Below, piece by piece: positions 1 through 12,354 of a stretch of DNA of 64,000 nt (position 1 is the stretch's first letter; every line of letters begins with the position of its first letter). A model generated the notes under the pieces. The model had not been told where the DNA came from, made no database searches, and was given only the letters and a program-made list of their open reading frames with translations. Source of the stretch: Falciphora oryzae. Its lineage: Eukaryota; Ascomycota; Sordariomycetes; Magnaporthales; Magnaporthaceae. The DNA lies in contig JNVV01000015.1 of assembly GCA_000733355.1 (NCBI GenBank), positions 540,663 through 604,662 on the forward strand, written 5' to 3'. The translations under genes were made by a program, and so were the position numbers.

Positions 1-596
1 CAATGCTATCGACGCCAACCTCGTCCGTGCGGGCAACAACTGGTTTCTCAACTTCGGGTCGTTCTGGGAAAACATCTTCCAGGTGCCCATGAACGCCGCC
101 GCGACCCAGGCTTCCGGGAACCCGTATAACATCATCTTCAACAACACCCGGCCCCAGCCGGTCGAGGGGGCATACATCTTCGAGCGGAGCGGCGTGTTTT
201 GGGCGGTTTTCAGCTCCGGGTCCTGTTGCGGCCTGGACCGGAACAGGCCCCGTCCTGGCGAGGAGTACAAGATCTTTGTGTGCCGCGCTTCGGCGGTCGG
301 CGGTCCGTACACGGACCGCGGGGGCAGGAGCTGCACTCAGGGGGGCGGGACGCTGCTGCTGTCGAGCCACAACAAGGTCTACGCGCCTGGCGGGCAGGGC
401 GTCATGATTGATCCGCGACGCGGAACCGTCCTCTACTACCACTATAGTAAGTCTTTCTTTAGTTCTAGTAGACGTTTTTGGCCCATTTCTCTAACTATTG
501 GTACGCAAAGTGAACACCGACATCGGCTACGCCGACTCCCAGACGCAATTTGGCTGGAACGTTATCGGGTGGTCTGGTGGCTGGCCGAGCGTGTGA
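1..596 (+). CDS. GH43 endo-arabinanase-like glycosidase, 3' part
   Basis: This is the C-terminal part of a gene that begins before the window. Exon 1 runs to 446. A 64 bp intron (447-510, GTAAGT donor, CTAAC branch point at 491) follows, and the last exon is 511-596, ending in TGA. The reading frame shows SFWENIF, a VEGAYIFERSGVFWAVFSSGSC stretch and a final YYHYMNTDIGYADSQ segment. These are typical of the five-bladed beta-propeller of family 43 glycoside hydrolases that act on arabinan (arabinan endo-1,5-alpha-L-arabinosidase). Such enzymes are normally secreted and cut the side chains of plant pectin. The signal peptide and the first catalytic residues lie outside the window, so secretion and activity cannot be checked here. 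The splice joint was chosen because it restores the conserved tail after YYHY. Confidence 0.88.
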
Positions 597-2035
597 GTTC
601 AGTCTTTTATGTGGGCCAAGTGAGTGGGAAAAGGGTTATGCCAGGGGCCGATGTAGATATTTAAGCCAAGTACATACGGACGGCTGGATATTGGGCTTTT
701 GCTCTCGTTAGTCCATAACCAAATCGAGGCTATCAAGCATGGAACCAACAAAACAAGGCGGAAAAGACCGATGATCGTCGAAGGTCTATTCATCAGGGCA
801 TGCGAGACTTGCTCCTGGCTTTCGCTTGAAGCCGTATGGGCGCTAATAATCAAAAGCAGGCGGGAACAGCCCGGGACGTTGTTTCCAAGCAATGGGAAAA
901 GCTGATGTCGCGCGGTTGGGATGCCGACTTTGTTGACAAGAGAATGGGTGAGGGTGAGTCCAGGCCACAACCCCCGAGTCTATCTTACATAATCAGATGG
1001 AATCTTGGTTAGCATCAGGGGACCCACAGCTTGCCATGTGACGAGGTTCTCGGCAGGAGGCAACTGCATCCCGTCGCTTTCGTTTGCACAGCCACCGGCC
1101 GACGGCGACCCGGAAGAGAAGTACGCGCAAACCGCGATGGCTTGGACACTTGGCGCAGAGGTGATGCGTGGTGTGCTCCCTCCCAGGCACGCAGGTTAGC
1201 CTAGACTGGCAGCCACACAAGGAAGCTTCCAGGCAGCGCGATGTCGGGTCGGGTCGGGCGGAGTGGCTGGCGAGCCTGCTCCCTTGCGCTGCGGCACAGG
1301 CTAATATTCTGCGATACGTGGTAGGCTATTCCAATTACTTCCATCGGGAGGCGACGTCCGGAGTGGCGCAACTAGTCCATCTACGCAGGAGCTACCACCG
1401 GATAGGAATCAGGCCGCAATATGACACACCACCCCCCACGCAAGCACTGCTCAAGGCCCCCTGTCTGGCTGGCCTTCTCCAGTACCCAGACCAAGCAGGC
1501 ACAATGCCTTTGCAGGCCCTTTATCCAGTGGAGCACATGCCGCGACGTGCATTTGATCTTGCTGGGGGCTATGCAGAGTCGGTTCCATCGCATTCTTGAT
1601 CTCCTCGGCCGAGTGGCTTCCCCCAGGAGCACGTATATATCGACCAAGGCCATGAGAGTCGCGCGTCCCATGAAGACACCCAGTGCATCATCATCTGGAC
1701 CCCGTGCTAAACATCCAAGAAAACTCCTAGCCAAGAGCCCGTCTGCGCGCAGCACTTCTTACCCCTCACTTATAGCCTGCCCCAAACGCCTGGTTACCCC
1801 ACACACCCACCATCCGAGCCCCTGTCGTCAGCGATTTGCCTCAGTCGCACCGGGAGAGGTCCTGCCGTCACTGCACCACGGCTCCTAGCGGGCACTGATA
1901 ACTCTCCGCCCGCCCCGACCTCCCAAGTCTATCGTTTTCCTACACTTCAACTTAGCGACAACCATCTACCTAGGGACCTTTCTCACCCCGGTCTATTTCT
2001 CTCTACCACCCGAGATATATCTTACAGATAAATCG
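597..2035. other. intergenic region, no gene supported
   Basis: Several short open frames occur on both strands, but none has a recognisable motif, biased third positions or plausible splice partners. The right end is a pyrimidine-rich stretch just before the WW-domain gene (about 1900-2030) and is probably its promoter and 5' leader. Confidence 0.5.
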
Positions 2036-3259
2036 ATGGCCGCTGTCCCACCTCCCCCGGGTCCGCCCCCTCCCCAACCCGAAGCCCCGAAGCTCCCGGA
2101 CAACTGGTTCGCCGAGTGGGACCGAAAAAACCAGCGATGGTACGCATCATGCCAGCCCTACCAAAACCCTCTTAACCTTATCTATTTTTGAGCACAACAA
2201 CGCAACAGCAGCAACGCAACAGCAGCAACGCAGCTAACCCGCCTCCGAATTCATTCCAGGTACTACGTCAACGCCCTGACCCAACAGTCGCAATGGGAGG
2301 TGCCCACGGCTCCCGCGGTGGGCCCAACCCGTCCGGACACGCCTAAGGACAATCCACCAACCTACGCCGAGTCGACCCCGGCCTCAACAGCCGCCGCGAC
2401 CGCGACCGACGTGAAGAGGAATCCCTACGAGGACGCAACCAGCCCCAACCCCGGCGGCGCATCGTCATCATCCGCCCCGCCGCCCATCCCGGGCTCCACC
2501 AAGCCCGGCGGCGACGAAAAGGCCCCACTGCCTCCCCCAGCATCAACAGGGAACAGCACCTTTGACGCGGACGCAAAGCTGGCCGCAGAGCTCCAGGCGC
2601 AGGAGGACGCACACGCGCGCTCCGCCGTCGCCTCGCCCCCGCAGGCCTTCGCGAGCCAGCTGCCGCCACGGCCAACATCAGAGAAGAGCGGCTCGCGCGG
2701 CCTCTTCGCCAAGCTGTTCAAGAACAAGACGCCGACCCAGCCGCAGCAGCCCGCCTTCACCTCGCCCCCGCAGCCGCAGTACAGCGCGCAGCCCCACAGC
2801 GCGGGCCACAACGGCGGCGGCTACCCGGGCGCGGGCTACCAGCAGGGGTACCAGTCGCCGCCGCCTCCGGGAATGTACGGCAACCCGCCGCCGCAGCCGG
2901 GCTACGGCGGCTACGGGTCGCCCCAGCCGGGGTATGGGGGCGGCTGGGGCCAGCCGCCGTATGGGGGTTACCCGCCGCAGCAGTACTGCCAGCCGCCCTA
3001 CGGGGGTTACCCGCAGCAGTACCCGTACGGCGGCGCGTACTCGACGCAGCAGCAGGCGGGGCGCGGGCGCGGAGGCGCCGGCATGGGCATGGCGGGCGGC
3101 CTGGCGCTGGGCGCGGGCGCCGGTCTGCTCGGCGGCGCACTGCTCGGCAGCGCCATCAGCCACCATGACCACGACGCGTACCAGGAGGGCTACCAGGACG
3201 GCGCTGGCGATTTCGATGGTGGTGGCGACTTTGGTGGCGACTTTGGTGGCGACTTTTAA
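2036..3259 (+). CDS. WW-domain protein with proline/glycine/tyrosine-rich body and glycine zipper
   Basis: Two exons, 2036-2139 and 2260-3259, give 367 residues. The intron (2140-2259, branch point GCTAAC) falls inside the WW domain. Joining the exons gives a complete domain at residues about 21-52, with both tryptophans and the YYVN core, so the splice is well supported. WW domains bind proline-rich ligands such as PPxY; the ligand here is unknown. The rest is low-complexity: a proline/serine-rich region, then a run of GYPP/GYGG/QPGYGG repeats (about residues 210-285). A small-residue segment GLALGAGAGLLGGALLGSAI follows, which is a glycine-zipper type membrane or oligomer motif, and then three GGDF repeats at the C terminus. 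The intron contains its own CAGCAGCAACG tandem repeat. The precise function is not recognised. Confidence 0.85.
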
Positions 3260-3842
3260 GGGGTGAGCTGGCCGAGCGAGCAGTTTAAAAGAACCAGCAG
3301 AAATTGCTGCTTCACTGCTTTCATCCCACTCATCCCCTGGCAATCGTCACGGCTGTTGGAACCCCACACACTTCATGGATTCCTAAATGTGTTATTTGCC
3401 CCTGATCAACTTCACTGTTCATAATTCTAGTTGGATACCTGTATTTTTTCTCGGCATCTTTTCGTCGACTGTGCTGTTGTGTAAGTTTGGGTTATTGGTT
3501 GTTGACCAAGACTGTCTCTCTTGTGTTGTTCAGACATCGCTGCGATTTCGACGCACTACCCAAGTTCAGGACAAAGGGCACATTTCGCCCCCTAAAATAC
3601 GAATTATGATATTAGCAGCACTCAAGTGTTCAAATAGCATCCAGGGGTCGTGTCAAGGGTCGTCAATAGTAGTATATGCAAGTAAGCTCGAAATGCCCAC
3701 CAGTCTATAGCGCGTGAAACCGGTGTTGCGATCGTACACTGTCTAGATATGCACCTTGGCGAGACACAAACCGCCATATTCCCATCCCTTCCGTTCTGCT
3801 TGCCCCATGTCGCTTATCGTATGAATCCCATGAGAAATCACA
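3260..3842. other. 3' flanks of convergent genes
   Basis: This stretch lies between the convergent WW-domain and EMC7 genes. It probably holds both 3' UTRs. A 107-codon open frame (3387-3710) has no family features and weak codon bias, so I do not call it a gene. Confidence 0.5.
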
Positions 3843-4782
3843 TCATCTCCTTTGGTTCTTTTTGCCCCCGGCGTTGCCCCCGCTTGGCTGAGGCGGCGGG
3901 GTGCCGGCCTCCTCCCTCTTGGCGCCGTTGTTGGAGCCGGCGAGGAACGCGGCCATGTCGAAGCCGCCGCCGGGCTGGCCGCCACCGCCCGCGGCGCCCA
4001 GCACCGCGTTCATCGGGTTGCTCTTCTGCCGGGCCTCGAACTCGGCGCGCACCTCGGGGTCCACTGGGAAGGGGGTGTTTTATGTTAGTACTGTGTGGCC
4101 CTGTAGAAGGGGATGTTGGGAAAGTGTAAAAGGGGAAAAGAGACGTACTGTTCTCGAGCAGGTACGGCATGCCGAGGAAGATGCCCATGCTGACCATGGC
4201 GAGCAGGATCATGGGGTTCTTGAGGATGCTCATGACGGAGACTGCAGGGATAAGTTAGTCAAAAGAAAGCGCATAGCCCGGAAAGGAAGAAAACCTACAG
4301 CTGCTGCGCTCCATATAATACTCCTTCCTCCCCAGACACCTAACCTCGAACCCCCCGCCCTCGGCCCGCCGCGCCGCCTCGCCCTTGTTGCCCCAGTCAT
4401 TCCCGCGGAAGGTCTCCCAGGCCGACACGACCAGCTCGGCCGTCTGCTTCTTGCCCGCGGAGGCGCCGACGCCGGCGCTCGCGGGCGCGACGTCGACGCG
4501 CAGCGGCGCGAAGGCGTGGGAGGCGCTGTGCACGTCGAGCAGGTACGACCCCGGCGGGACGCTCGCGAAGACGAAGGCGTTGGCGGCGGTCAGTGGTGCC
4601 GACAGGGACACGCCGCCGAGGGTGTAGAGGGTCGCGCGCGTCGCGGCGGGGAGGGCGTTGGGGTTCGCGAGGGCGTGCGAGGCGGGGATGGAGATGAGGA
4701 CGGCTGTCGTTGGGGGCTCGGGGGCGGCGGAGGACAGGACGCTCCCGGCCAGGCCGAGGAGGGGGAGGAGCGAGAACTTCAT
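3843..4782 (-). CDS. EMC7: ER membrane protein complex subunit 7
   Basis: Three exons on the minus strand: 4782-4299, 4241-4149 and 4063-3843. The introns are 57 and 85 bp with GTAGGT and GTACGT donors, giving about 265 residues. The product begins with a signal peptide (about residues 1-18), followed by the beta-sandwich domain of the EMC7 family (DUF2012, about 25-150). It then has the diagnostic segment SILKNPMILLAMVSMGIFLG, a membrane helix, and MDPEVRAEFEARQKSNPMN. The tail is glycine-rich and basic, ending GGKKNQRR. The ER membrane complex inserts tail-anchored and multipass proteins into the ER membrane; EMC7 is a lumenal, membrane-anchored subunit. Both splice joints restore family-conserved sequence (MERSSFSVMS and LLENMDPE), so the model is firm. 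A T-run at about 4867-4885 lies 85 bp upstream of the start. Confidence 0.93.
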
Positions 4783-5160
4783 TTTTCGGGGGTGGTCTCG
4801 TCTGCCCCTGGGGAATTGCGGTGGTTTGCGCTGGGACGGCTGTCAAATGGGTTGCGCTGTCGTCGGCGGTCGTTTTTTTTTTTTTTTTCAAAGGTAAGCT
4901 GGCTGGAGCTGTCGGCGATGATGTGTGCGGTGTCTTTCTGGCCTTGGCGCCGCCCCACATTTTAGCAAACGCCCGACTGGTGTTCCTTCAGCGCTTCAAT
5001 TCGGTCGTGTTTGCTGCTGAAAGTCATCACTTCATCAAAATCTCGAATGTGAAAACAACGAGATATACTCATTGGCACCCAAATTTGCGTCTGGTACAAC
5101 AGGGTATTTGATTAAACGTATCACAGGCTTCTCTACAGCTCTTCTTTGTCTACTCTTCCA

Positions 5161-6718
<1,558 letters not shown>

Positions 6719-7849
6719 GGTTGGCAAAAATGACCTGGCCAGACTACTTCCGAGTAGGTGAGTGAGGCGTCCTCGTCAAGAGCTGCTGGGACAGGCCGGC
6801 CTGTGTTCTAGCAAGGTGGAGGGCTCAATGGATCGCGAGGAGAGGACCCTGTTTTTATCAGAAGAAAGACAAATACACGAAGCGTCTCTACAACCAAATA
6901 CGGGGGAAGGGAGAGCTATTATGTAAATGGGTGGGATCTGTACCGCCCGGCGTGCGGGAAATCCAGACCAGGGGCCGTCCGTAACTGGCGGGCGCGACGA
7001 GCCGTCAAGCCCAGCCGTGTTAGCTCCATAGTGTCATGCCTAGCCAAAGCTTGTGAGAGGGGCCAGCCCGGGCACGGTTTTGATCTCATCATTCCCTTAC
7101 ACAACATTTTTCTGGGAGCACCGTGGGCTTGGGAAGCGGGGGTTCGGCGCAGCAGGAAGCTCAATGGAGCCCACATGCCAGGCTCCGCATGGGGAAAAAG
7201 TGTGGGGTGATCCAAAGCACGTCATTGCCGCCTTCAATGAGCATGGGCTTTTGTTGAACGCCTTTTTTCTGCTGCCAAGGGTCTTGCAGCAAATGGGGCC
7301 AGGCCGATATCCGCAGGTGTCCGCGGCTGTCATTTTGCCTTACAAGGCAAAGGCAGGCTGGGTTGCCGTTTTGGGCAGGTGGGTTCGCAGAATGCCGGTG
7401 TATTTTCTTGCACAGGCCAACCACTTCCTCCCCAGTCCGGTTCAGCAGTGATATTGAAAGAAATCCTTGTAGAAAAGCATTGCTTGGGCTTGGATGGATT
7501 CTGGGTTAGGGTTAGGGTTATCTCTGTGAACCTCGCGAAATTCCGGATATGTTTACCCGTGCACGCAAGACTCTTGGCTACTCTGTTATTTGCTGGCAGT
7601 CAAGGGGATCAAGTAGCCCACAAAGGTGGTAGTATATCATCTACAGTATACATGACAATCCCATGTATGCATGTATGTAATCTACCCTGAGGCAATGAGT
7701 ACCTATGAGAGCTGACCTATGTGGATTTTACACCGCCCATGTTTGCCCTGTCTCGCTCGCGTTAGTGATTATCTTTTTTCAGGCCAATGCTTTCAATAGT
7801 CACTCTTTCTCCTTCTCTGGGCCTTGAAATACTTCCATAGTATTTTTAG
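6719..7849. other. upstream region of the sulfhydrylase gene
   Basis: No gene is supported in this 1.1 kb. It contains the promoter of the sulfhydrylase gene (leftward) and the 3' flank of the kinase gene. A telomere-like triplet repeat lies at 7503-7520. Confidence 0.5.
7503..7520 (+). repeat. three telomere-type GGGTTA units
   Basis: Exactly three GGGTTA units in tandem, the fungal telomere motif (TTAGGG), inside unique sequence. It lies 785 bp upstream of the sulfhydrylase start codon. Short interstitial telomere motifs can be binding sites for TTAGGG-binding proteins or scars of break repair. The sequence cannot distinguish these. Confidence 0.8.
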
Positions 7850-10004
7850 CTATCCAGTCATGCTCAAGGTCAAGTCCGAAGTGGCTAATTCTAGTTGCTC
7901 CGCAGTAATTCGGTTCTCCTCATCAAGCAACATCTGCGAGACGACGACGCCAAGGAAGTCATCATAATTTAACTCCAGCTTGTCTCTGATGGCATCTACT
8001 ATACCGAGCCACTGCGTCATCCTTGCTTTTGCCGGGGTTGGCGGAAGGAGGGGGTCGCGCGGGCGTTGCGCGATGTCTCGGATGAGCCAAGACTTGACCT
8101 GCCGCTCGCTGTCCGGAAGAGGCATGTAGCCCAAGAGATATGCCACGACGACACCGAGCGCCCAGACGTCGGCCGGCGCTGCGCGGCGAGAATAATCCAG
8201 GTACTCCCGGGGTACGTACCAGGGCGTACCGCCAGTGGAGGCCAGGGACCCGTCCACGGTGGCGAGGCCAAAGTCGATGAGGACGGCGCCACGTTGCTCG
8301 CTGAATAATATGTTGGATGGCTTGATGTCGTTGTGCAGGACGCTTTTCTGGCGCAAATGAAGAAGCGCTCGGGACATGTCAGCGAGCACGCGCTCCGCGT
8401 GGGCTCGGGTGCCCAGGAACTTTTTGCTGCCCTTGACTTCGCACCAGCGCCCGCTGCCCAGGTCACGGGCGTCGACGCTGTCCATGATTAGGGCCTCCTG
8501 TGGCATTTTTGGTGGTGTCAATGGTTGCGGGTAATGCAGGCAAAGTAGAAATAAAGCGGTTAGCAATGGAAAGGCTTAACCTACAAGCCTAGCATCGGCG
8601 CCGAACAGCTCGACAATGACGTCCTGCCAGGCTCGTTATATGTTAGCCAAAATCCATGGAGTTATTTTAAGAGGTAAAAAAAACATAAAAGGAGAAAGGA
8701 AAGGAGAAATGAAAGGGGAAAGGAACAGGAAAAGAAGAGAGACTTACCGACTTCAATTTGCGGTGGATGCTGTACTCGGCCTTCCAGAGCCTGCCACGGT
8801 CCACGGCGTTGTATCTGTTGGCGTACATAAATGCCTTGACCACTACTAGTTTGTCCGGAAAGTCTGAATGTCTGGCCTCGAACACTTGGGCCGAGCGCGT
8901 TTTGCCCAAAAGTGCCATCCGAAAGAGAGAATATTCCATCGCCTCGTTGTTGATAACGTGCAGCATTTGGCCTTCGGTCAGCTCGGCCAGCGAATCAAGC
9001 CTTTTGATTACCTCGTTCGTTGCGACGGGCTCTATGTCAGCTTGCTGGGTCTGGTCCTCTGGCGGCGCATCCCGCTTGGTCCCTGCGATGGCGGAGAGGG
9101 TTTTGAGCTTGACGAGGGCGAGGGAGTGCCGGCGAGGGAATATGATGATCTGCAGGGACCGGAGGCCGTCCGTTGAGCTGAACCGCCATGCGCCCGGCCC
9201 AACAGGCCTGTAGTCGAATCTCTCAAGGGTACGGGCCTGATCCGACTGTCGGTCCTCGTCTTCGGAGGTGATAGGCTCGATCCGGATCTCTATCTCTTTC
9301 TTGGAGACCGCCTGAACGGAATCTTTCTGGGAATCGTAGTAGAGCTCGAACTGCACGGGCGAGTCGACGGTGCAGCAGATATCGTCCTGCCGCTGCGTGA
9401 CAGCCAGACACTCGGCAAAGGGGACGTTCTTCTCGTCTCCTTCACCTTTCCCGTCTACTTTTTCGTCTTTCCTCTTTCCTTTGTCGCCTTTCCCATTTCC
9501 TCTATCCGCTTTCTCATCTCCCTTTTCCGCTTTCCCATCTTCTTTTTCATATTTCCCGTCTCCGTTTTCGCATTCCCCGGCTCCTTCAGTAAATTTAAGT
9601 TCCCGACGGATCTCGATTCTCTCTGCGCCTGGGACTTGCAGAGTTCCCTGCTCCTCAATGATAAGGATGCGGCACAATAGATGTTCAGTCGCAAGTTGAG
9701 TTATTGGTAAGGCCTTTACGATTGAGGGGCCTTCATCACCCCGTGCTGCATTCGACGAAGGTGCACTTTTCTCCTTCCGCCGTGCTTCCAACATCCGTTC
9801 GACCGCATCACTCGAAACGGGGTTTGTGGCCTCAGTAGATCCATCCGGCTGCTGCGACCCAGGGGCAGCGGCTTCTACCGCAACCCCTTTCTCTTTGCGG
9901 AGGTTTTCCACATACTGCTCGATAGCGCCGCTCGATACTGGGTTTGTGGCTTGGGTGGAAGGTGGTTGCTGTGTTCCGGGGGCTGTGATCGCCGGGGGAT
10001 CCAT
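7850..10004 (-). CDS. protein kinase-like protein with lysine/glutamate/glycine-rich insert
   Basis: Three exons (10004-8748, 8623-8585, 8497-7850) give 647 residues. The middle exon codes only 13 residues. The C-terminal 280 residues are a eukaryotic protein kinase fold. VVKAF supplies the lysine, VLHNDIKPSN near residue 490 is the catalytic loop with its aspartate, LIDFGLA is the DFG motif, and GTPWYVPREY replaces the usual APE with PRE. The splice joints restore LIMDSVDARDL in the hinge. The N-terminal half is not recognised. It includes two copies of a TNPVSS motif and a highly charged K/E/G/D-rich stretch (about residues 150-195) coded by a purine-biased tract. Genes of this kind are common singletons in Sordariomycetes; the substrate is unknown. 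ATG 10004 was chosen because sequence upstream of it is proline/phenylalanine-rich and promoter-like. Confidence 0.85.
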
Positions 10005-10659
10005 CAAAGCTGGGAAAGGGGAAAGTCGAACAGTCAAAAAAGGGGGGGGGGAAGAGGGAGGGGTAATGAGGAAAAGATAAAAGGAAATAGAGGCGAAAGT
10101 AAAAGGGAAGGAAAAAGGAAAAGGAGACGATCGTGGTGCAGAAAAACCAAACAAGCAGTAGAGGGCAATACGGAGGCAACGATGGAAAAGGAAAAAAAAA
10201 AAAAACGAGAGGGGAAAGATACACAGATATCTCAGGTGGCAGCCTTGCTACCTGGGCGACGACGGCATTTCGCGGTTCGCAGTGGGCAGGGAAAATCATC
10301 CAGTAGAAATAGTATGTCACACACGGAGCCTGGGAAAAGAAACTACACACAGCTTCAAAAAATCGCAGGGGAATTGAGGTGTCGAAATCGGGAAAGATGT
10401 GGTAACTGTCAAAATACTCCCACTGCCTACGATATAGATATTTTAACGCGGACTTTTAGTGGAATCTCGCGCTTCAGCCTTTGCGATGTCGCAGGGCCAT
10501 TTTATTTTTGTTGGCATTTTTTGTACCTCTCGTGCACTCCATGCGAGCTGAGGGGTTCCATGGATTGGCCCCTCCAGGCAATGGATTGGCGCGTCCGGGA
10601 GGCACGTGTTACTTACCTCAGCACCTGAACCACGCCAGGATCCATACAACTTCAACCTG
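10005..10659. other. divergent promoter region
   Basis: 655 bp between the divergently transcribed kinase gene and a hypothetical protein gene. It is purine-rich on the plus strand near 10020-10210 (A/G runs). No gene is supported. Confidence 0.5.
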
Positions 10660-11730
10660 ATGACCCAACACGCGACGGACGGTCACGACCTCAATCAATC
10701 CACAACCACAACTTCACCATCAAAGCTGCCGCAACCGCCCAGCAGTGCGGCGCTTTCGACCAAAATGAACATCCAACTACCGCCCATCGATTATGCCACC
10801 ATGCCCGAGTGGCGGTGGCCATCCTCAAAATTCGGCATCGACATGACGACATTATTTACGGACATCTACCGACAGTACAACATGGAGCCCTCGCCCATCC
10901 AACAGGCCGAAGCTTTCCACCACGACGTCTACGAGATCGCGGACCGCGCATCCACCAAGGAGGAATTCTACCGCTTGCTCGGCGAACGGAAAGAACAGCG
11001 CCTGAAGGAACTGAGAGACGCATTTGGTTCTATCGCAGGCGAGCTTATCGGCCGCCCGTGTTTGACCAACGACGATGACCTATGGGCGTCCATCGCCCGC
11101 TTCGCCCACAATCGGACCCTCGACAACCTCGTCGAGCACTTCGCCTTCTACATCCCGGACGGCTACTTCGAAGAGCGCCAGCGGAGGCTCGATCGGGGTT
11201 TTGCAAAAATGGCGAAAATCATGGGCAAACCTTACCGAGGCGTCGATGCCGATGGGAACCGAGTTGACGGCACCAACCCCTACGAGAAGCCGGACTTGCC
11301 ACACCTACCCACATCGTCCCTGCCTCCGAGGCCGTCGCAAAGCAGCTGGGGGTCTAAAGAGCACCCGTCCGAGCAGCAACCACACATCCCGTCGCCGCCA
11401 CGAAGCAGCTCGGGTTCCGAAGACCAGTCGCTAGAGCAGCAGCTGCCCATCACGCCGCCGCCGCAATCGCCACCACCGCGCCCCGCAGCTCGGATGAGGG
11501 ATGTCGGGACCCAGACGATGGAGGGCCGCGTGACCAAGAGGAAACCCGCAACACCCCGCAGGACGGGCGGCGCTGCTGCCCCCAGGAGGAAATCGGTCAG
11601 GGTAGCAGCACAGGCAGAGGAGTCGCTCGGTGGCGGCGGGTCAAGATACAATCTACGGTCCAAACAGGGCGCCGGAACCACAGGGAGGACTCGTGAGCGG
11701 CGGGGCGCGGCCACCAGGAGCCGTCGATAG
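10660..11730 (+). CDS. hypothetical protein with basic C-terminal tail
   Basis: A single exon of 356 codons from the first ATG in frame. The open frame extends a further 18 codons upstream without an ATG. Residues about 45-210 look like a folded, mostly helical domain with many W/F/Y residues (WRWPSSKFGIDMTTLF, EEFYRLLGERKEQRLKEL, FAFYIPDGYFEERQRRLD). The remainder is proline/serine/glutamine-rich, then strongly basic. TKRKPATPRRTGG and RRKSVRV resemble AT-hook or nuclear-localisation sequences, so a DNA-binding nuclear protein is possible but unproven. I do not recognise the family. Third positions are strongly G/C, as in neighbouring genes, which supports coding. Confidence 0.75.
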   Translation: MTQHATDGHDLNQSTTTTSPSKLPQPPSSAALSTKMNIQLPPIDYATMPEWRWPSSKFGIDMTTLFTDIYRQYNMEPSPIQQAEAFHHDVYEIADRASTKEEFYRLLGERKEQRLKELRDAFGSIAGELIGRPCLTNDDDLWASIARFAHNRTLDNLVEHFAFYIPDGYFEERQRRLDRGFAKMAKIMGKPYRGVDADGNRVDGTNPYEKPDLPHLPTSSLPPRPSQSSWGSKEHPSEQQPHIPSPPRSSSGSEDQSLEQQLPITPPPQSPPPRPAARMRDVGTQTMEGRVTKRKPATPRRTGGAAAPRRKSVRVAAQAEESLGGGGSRYNLRSKQGAGTTGRTRERRGAATRSRR

Positions 11731-12354
11731 AGCACGCGTGCTTGACGCAAAGAAACTGGCGGTGCAGAACGAGGGGACGGGACGAGATTGTGATTTGGAA
11801 CGCAGAGTAAGGGCTGTTTGGGGCATTGCATGGCGCTATTGGATGGAGTGGGACGGGAGCATCACTGGCGTTTTTATTTTTATTTTGGGCTACTTTGATA
11901 CCATGTCGCTGTTGTTTATACCAAGAGGCAGAGAGATACCAGACTCTCAAGCCTCGATATGAACTACCGTTGTTTGGAAAGAGAGAGAGAGAGAGCAAGG
12001 CAAATGTGTCATGCTACACATTCTCCGGGGCTTTATTTCTCCATCTCAACTGCTTCATATCTTGGAAATGTTATTTTCGCCATTGTCATTATTCTTGGGT
12101 CATGACGGCATAGAAATCCTCCATCTGCCTATCTACCTATCTATTACAAAGGAAACCATCGGGAGGCGCCCGGGTCACATCCGGATCACGCCCATGGAAG
12201 CAAACCTGCGCCTGCTCTTTGTATAGGGCCTGGCGGTGTTAAACGGCCAGGTTCCGTTCTTTTGTCTCTGCGTGCTGTAGGGTCTATTTCGGACAATCGG
12301 CGGCGTGTTGACGTCTTGGGTTGATGAGGTGATGTCGCGACAACGTACAGATGG
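11731..12354. other. intergenic, with (GA)n tract at 11981-11995
   Basis: This lies between convergent genes. A short GA microsatellite is present at 11981-11995. No gene is supported. Confidence 0.5.

Noticed and set aside
2562..3266. Alternative frames over the WW-domain gene (both strands)
   Set aside because: Arg/Ser/Thr-rich shadow frames of the repetitive Pro/Gly/Tyr coding sequence.
3901..4965. 354-codon open frame on the plus strand
   Set aside because: It is antisense to the EMC7 gene and runs across its introns.
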